DNA from: Comamonas denitrificans
GTDB lineage: Bacteria; Pseudomonadota; Gammaproteobacteria; Burkholderiales; Burkholderiaceae_C
Length of the DNA: 64,000 nucleotides
Assembly: GCF_017368815.1 (NCBI RefSeq)
Contig: NZ_JAFNME010000003.1
Coordinates: 99,900-163,899, forward strand
Direction of reading: 5' to 3'
The notes below the pieces were generated by a model. It did not search any database. It was not told the origin of the DNA and saw only the letters and a program-made list of their open reading frames with translations. The position numbers and the translations under genes are program-made. This document shows positions 1 to 8,671 of this stretch, piece after piece (position 1 is the first letter of the stretch; the number at the start of each line of letters is the position of its first letter).

Positions 1-751
1 TGCCCGACGAGCCGCACAGGCGCACGGTGGAAGTCGAGGCGTTTTGCTCGTGGTCAGCGTGCAGGATGAAGATGCGGTCCAGGGCGCGCTCCACCACCGG
101 ATTGACTTTGTACTCTTCGCAGGGGTTGCCAAACATCATGCGCATGAAGTTGCCAGCGTACGACAGGTCGTTTTGCGGGTACATGAAGGGCTGGCCCACG
201 CCGTATTTGTAGGCCATGGCCACCAGGGTCGGCATTTTGGCGATCAGGCGGATGGCGGCAATTTCGCGGTGCTCGGCGTTGTGCACGTCGGTGCTGTCGT
301 GGTAGAAGGCCGACAAAGCGCCCACTAAGCCGGTCAGCACGGCCATGGGGTGGGCATCGCGGCGGAAGCCACGCAGGAAATACTGCATCTGGTCGTGCAC
401 CATGGTGTGCTGGTTCACGCGGGCTTCAAAGGCGGCTTTTTCCTGGGCGTTGGGCAGTTCGCCGTTCAGCAGCAGGTAGCAAGTTTCCAGGAAGTTGCAG
501 TTGTTGGCCAGTTGCTCGATGGGGTAGCCACGGTAGAGCAATTCGCCCTTGTCGCCGTCAATGTAGGTGATGGCCGATTGGCAGGCAGCGGTCGAAAGGA
601 AACCGGGGTCGTAGGTAAACATGCCCGATTGGCCGTACAGCTTGCGGATGTCGATCACATCCGGGCCGACAGTGCCCTGGTAAACGGGCAGCTCAACACT
701 GGGGGCACCGTTGCTAAACGAGAGGGTTGCTTTGTTGTCAGCGAGTTTCAT
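1..751 (-). CDS. gltA: Citrate synthase, N-terminal part (runs off left edge)
   Basis: Condenses oxaloacetate and acetyl-CoA to citrate, the entry step of the TCA cycle, in the cytoplasm. About 250 N-terminal codons are present; the C-terminus lies beyond position 1. The protein starts [12 protein letters not shown] and has the type II (hexameric) citrate synthase features: a beta-rich N-terminal domain, then [19 protein letters not shown] and, near the edge, [20 protein letters not shown] followed by [11 protein letters not shown], which carries an active-site His. It is the last visible gene of the sdhC-D-A-B-E-gltA run, 75 bp after sdhE, so it is probably co-transcribed with succinate dehydrogenase. 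Identity is certain; only the length is unknown. Confidence 0.97.
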   Translation of the reverse strand, partial: MKLADNKATLSFSNGAPSVELPVYQGTVGPDVIDIRKLYGQSGMFTYDPGFLSTAACQSAITYIDGDKGELLYRGYPIEQLANNCNFLETCYLLLNGELPNAQEKAAFEARVNQHTMVHDQMQYFLRGFRRDAHPMAVLTGLVGALSAFYHDSTDVHNAEHREIAAIRLIAKMPTLVAMAYKYGVGQPFMYPQNDLSYAGNFMRMMFGNPCEEYKVNPVVERALDRIFILHADHEQNASTSTVRLCGSSG

Positions 752-826
752 CTCCAACTTCCTTTTCAGTCATTTCAGTCATGCCACTGAAACCGTGGCG
801 GGCTTTTTTGGGGCAGTACGGCGGAA

Positions 827-1099
827 TTAGCGCTTGCGCACCATCTCCAGCACTGCGGTTACTTCGGGGGTATCCAGATCGCCCTGGGGCTCGGTGCGCC
901 GCAAGAACAAATTCATCAAATCGTTGTCCGCCAAGTTCATCAGGGCGGTCCAGGCATCGGCATGCCGCTGCGTCAGCTGGTGGCCGTAGGTCGTAAAAAA
1001 CCGCTCGATGTACAAGTCGTTCTCGACCAGCCCGCGCCGGCTACGCCAGCGCAGGAGGTCGATTTCGCGTTGTTCGAGCAGCGTATCTGCTGCGGCCAT
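827..1099 (-). CDS. sdhE: Succinate dehydrogenase flavinylation/assembly factor SdhE
   Basis: Small protein (90 aa) of the SdhE/YgfY/SDHAF2 family, which helps insert covalent FAD into SdhA. The family signature RGxxE appears as RRGLVEND around residues 20-28, within the usual five-helix domain, and the length is normal. It follows sdhB by 3 bp and precedes gltA, the usual betaproteobacterial order sdhCDAB-sdhE-gltA, which supports the assignment. Translation is probably coupled to sdhB. Confidence 0.93.
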   Translation of the reverse strand: MAAADTLLEQREIDLLRWRSRRGLVENDLYIERFFTTYGHQLTQRHADAWTALMNLADNDLMNLFLRRTEPQGDLDTPEVTAVLEMVRKR

Positions 1100-1102
1100 G
1101 GC

Positions 1103-1807
1103 TTAAATGGTGCGGCGGGCGACCAATTCCTTGATCTTGCCGATGGCTTTGGCGGGCTTCAAACCCTTGGGGCACACGTCCACGCAGTTCATGATGGTGT
1201 GGCAGCGGAACAGGCGGTAGGGGTCTTCCAGATTGTCCAGGCGCTCGGAGGTGCTCGTGTCGCGGCTGTCGGCGATGAAGCGGTAGGCTTGCAGCAAGCC
1301 GGCCGGACCAACGAATTTGTCCGGATTCCACCAGAAGCTGGGGCAGGCGGTCGAGCAGCTGGCGCACAAGATGCATTCGTACAAGCCATCGAGCTCTTCG
1401 CGCTCTTCGGGCGACTGCAGGCGCTCTTTGTCCTCGGCGGCGTAGATATCGCTTTGCAGGTAGGGCTTGATGGAGTGGTACTGCTTGAAGAACTGCGTCA
1501 TGTCCACGATCAGGTCGCGGATCACGGGCAGGCCCGGCAGGGGCTTCAACACGATGTCCCCTTTCAGGGTGTTCATGTTGGTCAGGCAGGCCAGGCCGTT
1601 TTTGCCGTTGATGTTCATCGCATCCGAGCCGCACACGCCTTCGCGGCAGGAGCGGCGAAAGGCGATGGTGGGGTCCATTTTCTTTAGCTTGACCAAGGCA
1701 TCGAGCAGCATGCGCTCGTGGCCATCGAGCTCTACTTGCACGGTTTGCATGTAGGGCTTGGCATCTTTATCAGGGTCGTAACGGTAGATTTTGAAGGTAC
1801 GTAGCAT
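1103..1807 (-). CDS. sdhB: Succinate dehydrogenase iron-sulfur subunit
   Basis: Carries electrons from SdhA flavin to ubiquinone through three Fe-S clusters in complex II at the inner membrane. The 234-aa protein shows all three ligand sets: the plant-type ferredoxin motif [21 protein letters not shown] (2Fe-2S), then [12 protein letters not shown] and [14 protein letters not shown] for the 4Fe-4S and 3Fe-4S centres. Length is typical. It lies 39 bp after sdhA and 3 bp before sdhE, in the sdhCDAB operon. Confidence 0.97.
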   Translation of the reverse strand: MLRTFKIYRYDPDKDAKPYMQTVQVELDGHERMLLDALVKLKKMDPTIAFRRSCREGVCGSDAMNINGKNGLACLTNMNTLKGDIVLKPLPGLPVIRDLIVDMTQFFKQYHSIKPYLQSDIYAAEDKERLQSPEEREELDGLYECILCASCSTACPSFWWNPDKFVGPAGLLQAYRFIADSRDTSTSERLDNLEDPYRLFRCHTIMNCVDVCPKGLKPAKAIGKIKELVARRTI

Positions 1808-1846
1808 GGTGATCTTCTTTAAAAAGCAGCGTGAATGACAAGGCGC

Positions 1847-3652
1847 TTAGAACGTGCGCACTTTGGGTGGAATGCTTTCCACGGTCAAAGGCTTCATGTT
1901 CACGGGCTTGTAGGTCAGGCTGTTGGTGGCGCTGTCCCACAGCGTGTGCTTCAGCCATTCCTTGTCGTTACGGCCCAGGGGATGCTCTGGGTGGTCGGCA
2001 GGGTGCTCGTAGTCGTACACGGTGTGGGCACCACGGCATTCTTTGCGGGCGGCGGCCGACACCATGGTGGCTTGGGCCACCTCGATCAGGTTGTCCACCT
2101 CCAGCGCTTCCATGCGGGCGGTGTTCCACACTTTGGATTTGTCCTGCAAGGTAACTTGGCCCACTTTTTGGCGGATTTCGGCGATTTTGACCACGCCTTC
2201 GTCCATGCTCTTTTGCGTGCGGAACACGCCGGCATGGGTTTGCATGGTTTGGCGGATTTCGCCAGCCAAGTCTTGGGCGTAGATGCCGTCCTTGGAGTTG
2301 TCCAATTGGTTCAGACGCTCAAGGGTGCGGTCGCTGCCGTTGGTAGGCACTTCTTTGTGTTCGCCAAAGTCTTTGACGTACGAGGTGATGTGCTTGCCCG
2401 CAGATTTGCCAAATACCAGCAAATCGAGCAGCGAGTTGGTGCCCAGGCGGTTGGCACCGTGTACCGATACCGCAGCGCATTCGCCCACGGCGTACAGGCC
2501 ATTGACGACCTTGTTCTGTGTGCCATCCCAGGTGACCACTTGGCCGTGGATGTTGGTGGGGATGCCGCCCATTTGGTAGTGAATGGTGGGCACGACGGGA
2601 ATGGGCTCTTTGGTGATATCGACGTTGGCAAAGTTGTGGCCAATCTCTTCCACCGAGGGCAGGCGCTTGCGAATGGTTTCGGCACCCAGGTGGTCCAGCT
2701 TCATCAGGATGTAATCCTTGTTGGGGCCACAGCCGCGACCTTCTTTGATTTCCTGGTCCATCGAGCGCGAGACGAAGTCACGCGGTGCCAAGTCTTTTAA
2801 AGTAGGGGCGTAGCGTTCCATGAACGCTTCGCCTTCGCTATTCAAAAGAATAGCGCCTTCCCCACGACAGCCTTCGGTTAGCAGAACGCCAGCACCAGCA
2901 ACGCCAGTGGGGTGGAACTGCCAGAACTCCAAATCTTGTAGCGGGATGCCAGCGCGCGCTGCCATGCCTAGGCCGTCGCCGGTGTTGATGAAGGCGTTGG
3001 TCGAGGCTTGGAAAATACGGCCTGCGCCGCCGGTGGCCAGCAGCACGGCTTTGGCGTGCAGCTCGTACAGGTCGCCGGTTTCCAGTTCGATGGCGGTTAC
3101 GCCCACCACGTCGCCTTGGGTGTTGCGGATCAAATCCAGCGCCATCCACTCGACAAAGAAGTTGGTTTTGTAGGCCACGTTCTTTTGGTACAGGGTGTGC
3201 AGCATGGCGTGGCCGGTACGGTCAGCCGCTGCGCAAGCGCGTTGCACGGGTTTTTCGCCGTAGTTGGAGGTGTGGCCACCAAAGGGGCGCTGGTAGATGG
3301 TGCCGTCGGCGTTGCGGTCAAACGGCATGCCAAAGTGTTCCAGCTCGATCACCACCTTGGGTGCTTCGCGGCACATGAATTCGACCGCATCTTGGTCAGA
3401 GAGCCAGTCTCCGCCTTTGATGGTGTCGTAAAAGTGGTAGTGCCAGTTGTCCTCGCTCATATTGCCCAGCGATGCCGAAACGCCACCTTGCGCGGCCACG
3501 GTGTGCGAGCGGGTGGGGAAAACCTTGGACAGGGAGGCCACCGACAGGCCGGCCTTGGACAGTTCAATCGCGGCACGCAGCCCCGAGCCGCCGGCGCCGA
3601 CGATCACAACGTCAAATTTACGCTTGGTGATATTTGCTTTGGAGTAGCTCAT
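1847..3652 (-). CDS. sdhA: Succinate dehydrogenase flavoprotein subunit
   Basis: Oxidises succinate to fumarate with covalently bound FAD as part of complex II. The 601-aa protein has the N-terminal dinucleotide fold (VIVGAGGSGLRAAIEL, residues 16-31) and the flavin-attachment region SHTVAAQGGV. The substrate-binding segment FHPTGVAGAGVL and the catalytic helical domain also match the family. It starts MSYSKANITKRKFD, 31 bp downstream of the sdhD stop. It is the third gene of the sdh operon, and an sdhE flavinylation factor is encoded just downstream. Confidence 0.98.
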   Translation of the reverse strand: MSYSKANITKRKFDVVIVGAGGSGLRAAIELSKAGLSVASLSKVFPTRSHTVAAQGGVSASLGNMSEDNWHYHFYDTIKGGDWLSDQDAVEFMCREAPKVVIELEHFGMPFDRNADGTIYQRPFGGHTSNYGEKPVQRACAAADRTGHAMLHTLYQKNVAYKTNFFVEWMALDLIRNTQGDVVGVTAIELETGDLYELHAKAVLLATGGAGRIFQASTNAFINTGDGLGMAARAGIPLQDLEFWQFHPTGVAGAGVLLTEGCRGEGAILLNSEGEAFMERYAPTLKDLAPRDFVSRSMDQEIKEGRGCGPNKDYILMKLDHLGAETIRKRLPSVEEIGHNFANVDITKEPIPVVPTIHYQMGGIPTNIHGQVVTWDGTQNKVVNGLYAVGECAAVSVHGANRLGTNSLLDLLVFGKSAGKHITSYVKDFGEHKEVPTNGSDRTLERLNQLDNSKDGIYAQDLAGEIRQTMQTHAGVFRTQKSMDEGVVKIAEIRQKVGQVTLQDKSKVWNTARMEALEVDNLIEVAQATMVSAAARKECRGAHTVYDYEHPADHPEHPLGRNDKEWLKHTLWDSATNSLTYKPVNMKPLTVESIPPKVRTF

Positions 3653-3691
3653 TCTTAACTTTCAAATAATGCGTCATTCACAGCCAGCGGC

Positions 3692-4060
3692 TTAAATGCG
3701 CCACAAAACTTCAAAACCCCAGGCAGCGCAGCCCACGAGCCACACCACGGTCAAGGATTGCAAGGTAAAGCGCAGACCGGCAGCAGGCACATAGTCCATC
3801 CAGACGTTGCGCACCCCTACCCAGGCGTGCCACAGCACCGAGACGATGACGCTGGCGGTGATGAACTTCATCCATTGGGGGGCAAAAATGCCGGCCCACA
3901 GCTCGTAGCCGATAGGGCCTTTGGTCAGCAGCAGCTGGGCCAGGATGATGGCGGTGAACGCGATGATCACAACGGCGCTGGCGCGTTGCACCAGCCAGTC
4001 ACGGGCACCGTAGTGGGCGCCGGTGACGATGCGTTTGGTGCCGTAATTCACGGAAGACAT
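3692..4060 (-). CDS. sdhD: Succinate dehydrogenase membrane anchor subunit D
   Basis: Membrane anchor of complex II, helping bind haem b and ubiquinone. I chose the start MSSVNYGTKRIVTGAHYG at 4060, preceded by AAGGAAAAAGCT, rather than the upstream extension, giving 122 aa. Three hydrophobic segments are visible (around residues 28-48, 60-80 and 95-115). A GARDWLVQRASAVVI segment matches the family quinone/haem-binding helix I, and a His is present in VLWHAWVGVRNV. It sits between sdhC (37 bp upstream) and sdhA. Confidence 0.93.
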   Translation of the reverse strand: MSSVNYGTKRIVTGAHYGARDWLVQRASAVVIIAFTAIILAQLLLTKGPIGYELWAGIFAPQWMKFITASVIVSVLWHAWVGVRNVWMDYVPAAGLRFTLQSLTVVWLVGCAAWGFEVLWRI

Positions 4061-4097
4061 AGCTTTTTCCTTTGTAAAACGGGTGAATGCGGTGAAA

Positions 4098-4532
4098 TCA
4101 GTACAGGCCAAACAGCTTGGCGCCCAGCACAATGGTCAGGCCCAGGCTGACCACCAGCACGGCGATGGCCGAGGAGGCACCCCACTGTTTGGTGATGCGC
4201 TCGTGGTTCATATCCACCAAAATGTGGCGAATGCCGGCGCACAGGTGGTGCAGATAACCCCAGATCAGGCCCAGGGTGGCCAGTTTGATCAACCAGCCTG
4301 GTACAAAGCCCAAGCCTTCGTTGAAAGCGCCCTTGAAGGTGGCAAATGAAATTTCCGAGGACAGTGAGGTGTCGAACATCCAAAAGACGAAAGGCAACAA
4401 GATAAACATCAGCATGCCGCTAATGCGGTGCAGGATGGATACCTTGCCAGCCCACGGCAGGCGGTAGGTCGGGAGGTCACTGAAGACGTTAATGTTGCGG
4501 AACTCGGGCCGCTTTTTGGCTTGGTCGGTCAT
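4098..4532 (-). CDS. sdhC: Succinate dehydrogenase cytochrome b556 subunit C
   Basis: Second membrane anchor of complex II. Starting at MTDQAKKRPEFRNINVF (4532) the protein has 144 aa. The family signature KVSILHRISGMLMF, with the Ser-x-x-x-Arg quinone site, is followed by three membrane spans, and LHHLCAGIRHILVD carries the haem-ligand His. It is the first structural gene of the sdh operon, 96 bp after gntR. That gap holds no obvious operator copy, so the operon may also be read from the gntR promoter. Confidence 0.95.
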   Translation of the reverse strand: MTDQAKKRPEFRNINVFSDLPTYRLPWAGKVSILHRISGMLMFILLPFVFWMFDTSLSSEISFATFKGAFNEGLGFVPGWLIKLATLGLIWGYLHHLCAGIRHILVDMNHERITKQWGASSAIAVLVVSLGLTIVLGAKLFGLY

Positions 4533-4628
4533 GATTGTCAGACTTTCGATGATGTAACTGCGTGGTAATCGCAAAAAGGCAAACGGACGGGATTTTATGG
4601 CAAGCCCATGGCATGAGGCTTACAACGA

Positions 4629-5423
4629 TTAACTTAATGCATTGCGGTAGTGGTGGCTGTCGGTCAAATACAGGCCCCGGCGCAGTTCCATGGGCTTGTC
4701 GTTGTAGGTGAAGGTGACACGTTCGACGCTTAAGACGGGTGTTGCCGTTGTGGTGTTAAGCCATTGGGCTTGCTGCGCATCGGGCAGGACGGCACGGATT
4801 TTTTCTTCTGCACGCACCATGCGCACCCCATATTCCATTTCAAACATGGCATAGGTGGGGCCGGGGTAATGGGCCATTTGCTCAGCGTTGAGGCCTTTGA
4901 AGACGGGGCTGGGCAGCCAAATGTCTTCCAAAATGGTGGGCGTGTTGTTAAAAGAAAGTATGCGGCGCACATGGATGACGCTGTCGCCAGTGCGCAATTG
5001 CAGTGTGCGGGCAATGTCGGCGCTGGCACGAATGCGTTTGCATTCGATGATGCTGCGCTGGGCGCGCCCTTCATCTTGCTGTTGGCCAATGTCGGGATGC
5101 AGTTGCAAAAAGCGGTATTGCACCTGCTCTTCATTGTGTGTGGCGACAAAAGTGCCTTTGCCTTGGCGGCGGGTTACCAAGTTTTCTGCGGCCAATTCAT
5201 CAATGGCTTTGCGCACTGTGCCCTGACTGACCTTGAAGCGGCCAGCCAACTCGATTTCGCTGGGGATGAGCTCGCCCGGTTTCCACTCTCCCGCTTGCAA
5301 GCTTTGCAAAATCAGGCCTTTGATTTGTTGGTACAAGGGACTGAAGGCGGGCGTTTGCACCACCGCGCTGTCGTTGCGCGCAGGGGTTGGGGTGTCGGGG
5401 GAAAGGGCGGTATTGGGAGGCAT
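4629..5423 (-). CDS. GntR/HutC-family (UTRA) regulator, probable TCA-operon regulator
   Basis: 264-aa transcription factor. Residues about 28-95 form a GntR winged helix-turn-helix (PLYQQIKGLILQSLQ, then IPSEIELAGRFKVSQGTVRKA). Residues about 115-255 form a UTRA effector-binding domain ending in RRGLYLTDSHHYRNAL. It lies directly upstream of sdhC on the same strand and, as far as I recall, a GntR gene commonly sits between sdhC and mdh in Burkholderiales, divergent from mdh. Here a five-gene aromatic cassette lies between it and mdh. A 25-bp operator-like sequence 71 bp upstream of its start is repeated exactly before mdh, suggesting autoregulation and control of sdh/mdh. The effector is unknown (possibly a TCA intermediate). 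Confidence 0.85.
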   Translation of the reverse strand: MPPNTALSPDTPTPARNDSAVVQTPAFSPLYQQIKGLILQSLQAGEWKPGELIPSEIELAGRFKVSQGTVRKAIDELAAENLVTRRQGKGTFVATHNEEQVQYRFLQLHPDIGQQQDEGRAQRSIIECKRIRASADIARTLQLRTGDSVIHVRRILSFNNTPTILEDIWLPSPVFKGLNAEQMAHYPGPTYAMFEMEYGVRMVRAEEKIRAVLPDAQQAQWLNTTTATPVLSVERVTFTYNDKPMELRRGLYLTDSHHYRNALS

Positions 5424-5493
5424 GTTTAAAACAGGTGCTGTTCAGTCTGTATGGTCGCAGGCTGAAGAAGCATGGTGTTCCGTGCCATCTATC

Positions 5494-5518
5494 ATATCTT
5501 ATATAAGACATAAGACAA
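5494..5518. promoter_or_regulatory. Operator-like palindrome upstream of gntR (copy 1)
   Basis: The 25-bp sequence contains a perfect 12-bp palindrome TCTTATATAAGA at 5497-5508, extended with one mismatch pair to ATATCTTATATAAGACAT, followed by a direct-repeat half AAGACA. The same 25 bases occur at 9433-9457 before mdh. Size and symmetry fit GntR/HutC-type operators. Assignment to the adjacent GntR protein is inference. Confidence 0.65.
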
Positions 5519-5538
5519 GCTGTACGCACACCTGTGCA

Positions 5539-5557
5539 GAGATCGTAAACATGTTCT
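5539..5557. repeat. Degenerate end of the AGAACGTGTT repeat family
   Basis: GAGATCGTAAACATGTTCT matches 16 of 19 positions of the right terminus of the larger repeats at 23201-23364 and 41028-41188. It lies 11 bp beyond the stop codon of the tetR gene. It is a short remnant only, so it may be chance. Confidence 0.4.
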
Positions 5558-5568
5558 GGCCAGCAGGT

Positions 5569-6198
5569 TCAGGTGCTGGCGATTTGCCCTGCTTGCGCAA
5601 TGGTGTCAGCCAGAGTGCCTAAAAAAGCTTCGCGCTCGGTGGTGGTGACATCAAAAAGCTCCAGTACCCCAGCCCCGCGAAAGGCGGCAAACACGGTGAT
5701 GGCGACCCCCTGGGGGTGAGGGTGGTGCTCGGTGATTTCAGGGAAGGTTTGCAAAAATTGCGCATAAAACCCGTGGTCCACTTGCACCCGCTGTGCATTG
5801 ATGTGGGCAAACAAGGCGGAAGAAGGCTTGCAGCCTAAAAACAAACTCCACGCTGCTTGGTAGTGGGGCGTGCAAAAAACATTCTTCCAGGCCCGCTGGA
5901 CAAAATCGTGGGCCCGCTCAGGCAGGGGCAGTGCGCGGTCTGGCCAGATGCTGCCTTGGGCGCTCAAGGGTTCTGTGATTTCTTGTACCAGCCGCTCCAT
6001 GAGCGCATCCCGGGTTTTGAAATGGTGCTGCAAAGCCCCCAGCGAGACTTGCGCTTTGCGGGCGATGGCCTGCAAGGTCGCCCCCTTAAAGCCTTCTTCG
6101 TGCAGCAGTTGCAGCGCAGCGTCAATCAGTTTGCGTTGGGTGTTTTCTACGCGTTCGGTCTGTGAGATGCGTTGGCGGCGGTGGGGCGTACGATCCAT
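5569..6198 (-). CDS. TetR/AcrR-family transcriptional regulator
   Basis: 209 aa from ATG 6198 (a TTG at 6207 is possible; neither has a clear Shine-Dalgarno). The N-terminal helix-turn-helix is typical: RKLIDAALQLLHEEGFKGATL then AIARKAQVSLGALQHHFKTRDALM. The C-terminal ligand domain is unassigned. It is divergent from hppD with 167 bp between them, in which an 8+8 bp inverted repeat (6240-6262) is a candidate operator. Probable job: control of the hppD-phhBA-SDR genes; the ligand could be an aromatic compound (inference). Confidence 0.8.
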   Translation of the reverse strand: MDRTPHRRQRISQTERVENTQRKLIDAALQLLHEEGFKGATLQAIARKAQVSLGALQHHFKTRDALMERLVQEITEPLSAQGSIWPDRALPLPERAHDFVQRAWKNVFCTPHYQAAWSLFLGCKPSSALFAHINAQRVQVDHGFYAQFLQTFPEITEHHPHPQGVAITVFAAFRGAGVLELFDVTTTEREAFLGTLADTIAQAGQIAST

Positions 6199-6239
6199 TG
6201 CGGGCAAGAAAAAAGGGAGATAAAGGCTTGATATATAGC

Positions 6240-6262
6240 ATGCAAGCGATGGCTGCTTGCAT
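6240..6262. promoter_or_regulatory. Inverted repeat in tetR/hppD intergenic region
   Basis: Perfect arms ATGCAAGC and GCTTGCAT separated by 7 bp, located between the divergent tetR and hppD genes. Geometry is compatible with a TetR operator. The AT-rich stretch after it (6285-6350) probably contains the hppD promoter. Confidence 0.5.
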
Positions 6263-6365
6263 AACTTTGTACAAAAGTCTATAGGTGAAATTTTTAATTA
6301 AATAAAACTTTATTGTTTTTATAGTTGATATCTGTCAATTATTTACACGATCAAGGATCATCGCA

Positions 6366-7466
6366 ATGACCGACCTGACAAGCAATCCTATGGGGCTGAT
6401 GGGCTTTGAGTTTGTTGAATTCGCCTCACCCAAGGCCGGGGTGCTGGAGCCTTTGTTTGAAAAAATGGGCTTTACCGAGGTGGCACGCCACCGCTCGAAA
6501 GATGTGTCTTTGTACCGCCAGGGCGATATCAACTTCATCATCAACCGCGAACCAAAAAGTATAGCTGGCTACTTCGCTGCAGAGCACGGTCCAAGTGCTT
6601 GTGGCTTGGCATTTCGCGTCAAAGATGCGCACCATGCTTTTAAACGTGCATTAGAACTGGGCGCACAGCCGATTGATATTCCCACCGGGCCGATGGAGTT
6701 GCGCTTGCCAGCCATTAAAGGCATTGGCGGAGCGCCCTTGTACCTGATCGACCGGTTTGAAGACGGTAAATCGATCTACGACATTGATTTTGAGTGGCTG
6801 CCCAACGTGCAGCGCCACCCGCAGGGCTTTGGTTTTTCAGTGGTGGATCACCTGACGCACAACGTTTACCGAGGGCGCATGGCGCACTGGGCAGATTTTT
6901 ACGAGAGGCTGTTCAACTTCCGCGAGATTCGCTATTTCGACATCCAGGGTGAATACACCGGCTTGACCTCCAAAGCCATGACTGCGCCTGACGGGCTGAT
7001 CCGCATCCCCCTGAATGAAGAGGCCAAACAAGGCGGCGGGCAGATCGAAGAGTTTTTGATGCAGTTCAATGGCGAAGGCATTCAGCACATCGCGCTGCTG
7101 TGCGACAACTTGGTTGCGGCGATTGACCAATTGCAGCTGGCCGGCATCCCGCTGCTGACAGCACCCAATGAGGTCTATTACCAAAACCTGGAAAAACGCT
7201 TACCGGGCCACGGCCAGCCGGTGCCCGATTTGCAGGCGCGGGGCATTTTGCTCGATGGCACGACTGAGGGCGGAAAGCCGCGCTTGCTACTGCAAATTTT
7301 TTCTGAGCCGCTGCTCGGGCCCGTATTCTTTGAATTCATTGAACGCCAGGGCGATTACCGTGAAGGCTTTGGTGAAGGCAATTTCAAAGCGTTGTTTGAA
7401 TCGTTGGAGCGCGATCAGGTGCGCCGTGGTGCGATTGCCGGGGCGCTTGCTGCTGAGGCGGGCTAA
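6366..7466 (+). CDS. hppD: 4-hydroxyphenylpyruvate dioxygenase
   Basis: Converts 4-hydroxyphenylpyruvate to homogentisate with O2 and Fe(II), the second step of tyrosine breakdown. The 366-aa length is typical of bacterial HPPD. Two vicinal-oxygen-chelate domains are visible. The iron ligands appear as His in [12 protein letters not shown], His in [11 protein letters not shown] and Glu in [11 protein letters not shown] near the C-terminus. AAGGA lies ahead of the ATG. First gene of a plus-strand run hppD-phhB-phhA-SDR (gaps of 18 bp, then two 4-bp overlaps), so Phe to Tyr to homogentisate conversion is co-ordinated. The later genes hmgA and fahA and a tyrosine aminotransferase are not in the window. 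Confidence 0.96.
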   Translation: MTDLTSNPMGLMGFEFVEFASPKAGVLEPLFEKMGFTEVARHRSKDVSLYRQGDINFIINREPKSIAGYFAAEHGPSACGLAFRVKDAHHAFKRALELGAQPIDIPTGPMELRLPAIKGIGGAPLYLIDRFEDGKSIYDIDFEWLPNVQRHPQGFGFSVVDHLTHNVYRGRMAHWADFYERLFNFREIRYFDIQGEYTGLTSKAMTAPDGLIRIPLNEEAKQGGGQIEEFLMQFNGEGIQHIALLCDNLVAAIDQLQLAGIPLLTAPNEVYYQNLEKRLPGHGQPVPDLQARGILLDGTTEGGKPRLLLQIFSEPLLGPVFFEFIERQGDYREGFGEGNFKALFESLERDQVRRGAIAGALAAEAG

Positions 7467-7484
7467 CCACCAAGGAGTATTGCT

Positions 7485-7799
7485 ATGCATAAATTGACTT
7501 CTGCCGAATTACCAGCCGCCTTGGCCCAGGTGCCGCACTGGCGCTACCAAGACGAGCGCGGTGGGTTGATTGCCCGCCAATTTGTTTTTCATGATTTTGT
7601 TCAAGCCATGGGATTTATGACCCAGGTGGCCTTGGTCGCCGAGCGCAGCAACCATCATCCGGAATGGTTCAATGTGTACAACCGGGTGGAGGTGGTGCTC
7701 ACCACCCATGACGTGCAGGGCTTGTCGCAGCGCGATATTGATTTGGCCCAAGCGATGGAGCGCATTGCCGCAGCGTGGCCTCCGCAGGAGCCGGCATGA
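7485..7799 (+). CDS. phhB: Pterin-4a-carbinolamine dehydratase
   Basis: Dehydrates 4a-hydroxytetrahydrobiopterin formed by phenylalanine hydroxylase to quinonoid dihydropterin. The 104-aa protein has the family signature in AERSNHHPEWFNVYNRVEV (the HHPEW core with catalytic His) and LTTHDVQGLSQRDIDLA. A strong AAGGAG precedes the ATG, 18 bp after hppD. Its stop overlaps the phhA start (ATGA), so translation of the pair is coupled. Confidence 0.96.
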   Translation: MHKLTSAELPAALAQVPHWRYQDERGGLIARQFVFHDFVQAMGFMTQVALVAERSNHHPEWFNVYNRVEVVLTTHDVQGLSQRDIDLAQAMERIAAAWPPQEPA

Positions 7800-8671
7800 G
7801 TGCTGAAAAGCATGGATTGGCTGCCGCCAGCTACCAGCCCCAGCGCCCAGATTGGACGATTGAGCAACACTGGCAGCACTACAGCGCTGAAGAGCACGCC
7901 ACCTGGAAAACCTTGTTTGAGCGGCAAAGCCGTCTATTGCCTGGGCGGGCTTGCGATGCATTCATGCAGGGCTTGCAGGCGCTGGCGATGAGTGCTGAGC
8001 ACATTCCGAATTTTGAGCAGCTCTCCGAAGAGCTTATGCGCCACACCGGCTGGCAAGTCGTGGCAGTGCCGGGTTTGGTGCCTGATGAGGTGTTTTTTGA
8101 CCACTTGGCCCACCGGCGTTTTCCGGCGGGGCAGTTTATTCGGCGCAGTGACCAGCTCGATTACTTGCAAGAGCCGGACGTTTTTCACGATGTGTTTGGC
8201 CATGTGCCCATGCTCATGCACCCGGTGATGGCTGACTTTATGCAGGCTTATGGCCAGGGGGGGCTGAAAGCCCAATCTCTGGGCTTGCTTGACCAATTGG
8301 CACGGGTGTATTGGTACACCGTGGAGTTTGGGCTGGTGCAGCAAAGCGATGGGTTGCGCATCTACGGGGCCGGAATTGTGTCCTCGGCGACCGAATCGGT
8401 CTTTGCCCTGGAGAGCGACTCGCCCCACCGTATCCGGTTCGACCTCGATCGGGTCTTGCGCACCCAGTATCGGATTGATGATTTTCAAGAAATTTACTTT
8501 GTCCTGCCCGACCTGGCGGACCTGTTGAACTTGGCCCGCATTGACTTTAAACCCCATTACGAACGGGTGCGTGGGGCACCAAGCCATCTGCCAGGTGTTA
8601 TCGTCCCGGGCGATCAAGTGCTGACCCAGGGAACGGGGCAGTACCACCACGCACAAGGAGACCGACCGTGA
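7796..8671 (+). CDS. phhA: Phenylalanine-4-hydroxylase
   Basis: Pterin-dependent monooxygenase converting Phe to Tyr. I chose ATG 7796, which overlaps the phhB stop by 4 bp, over an upstream GTG, giving 291 aa, the usual length of the bacterial catalytic-domain-only enzyme. The non-haem iron facial triad is clear: both His in DVFHDVFGHVPML and the Glu in YWYTVEFGL. The pterin-binding region FAAGQ-like segment reads RRFPAGQFIRR. Flanked by phhB and a QDPR-like reductase, giving a self-contained hydroxylation unit. Confidence 0.96.
   Translation: MSAEKHGLAAASYQPQRPDWTIEQHWQHYSAEEHATWKTLFERQSRLLPGRACDAFMQGLQALAMSAEHIPNFEQLSEELMRHTGWQVVAVPGLVPDEVFFDHLAHRRFPAGQFIRRSDQLDYLQEPDVFHDVFGHVPMLMHPVMADFMQAYGQGGLKAQSLGLLDQLARVYWYTVEFGLVQQSDGLRIYGAGIVSSATESVFALESDSPHRIRFDLDRVLRTQYRIDDFQEIYFVLPDLADLLNLARIDFKPHYERVRGAPSHLPGVIVPGDQVLTQGTGQYHHAQGDRP

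Noticed and set aside
6564..6639. Possible 76-bp spaced AGCT...TGCT in hppD
   Set aside because: The spacing fits but the CGCT positions do not at the left end, and the coded residues are a conserved HPPD region, so this is chance. It shows that spacing alone is weak evidence, which lowers confidence in the HDOD and FimV copies.
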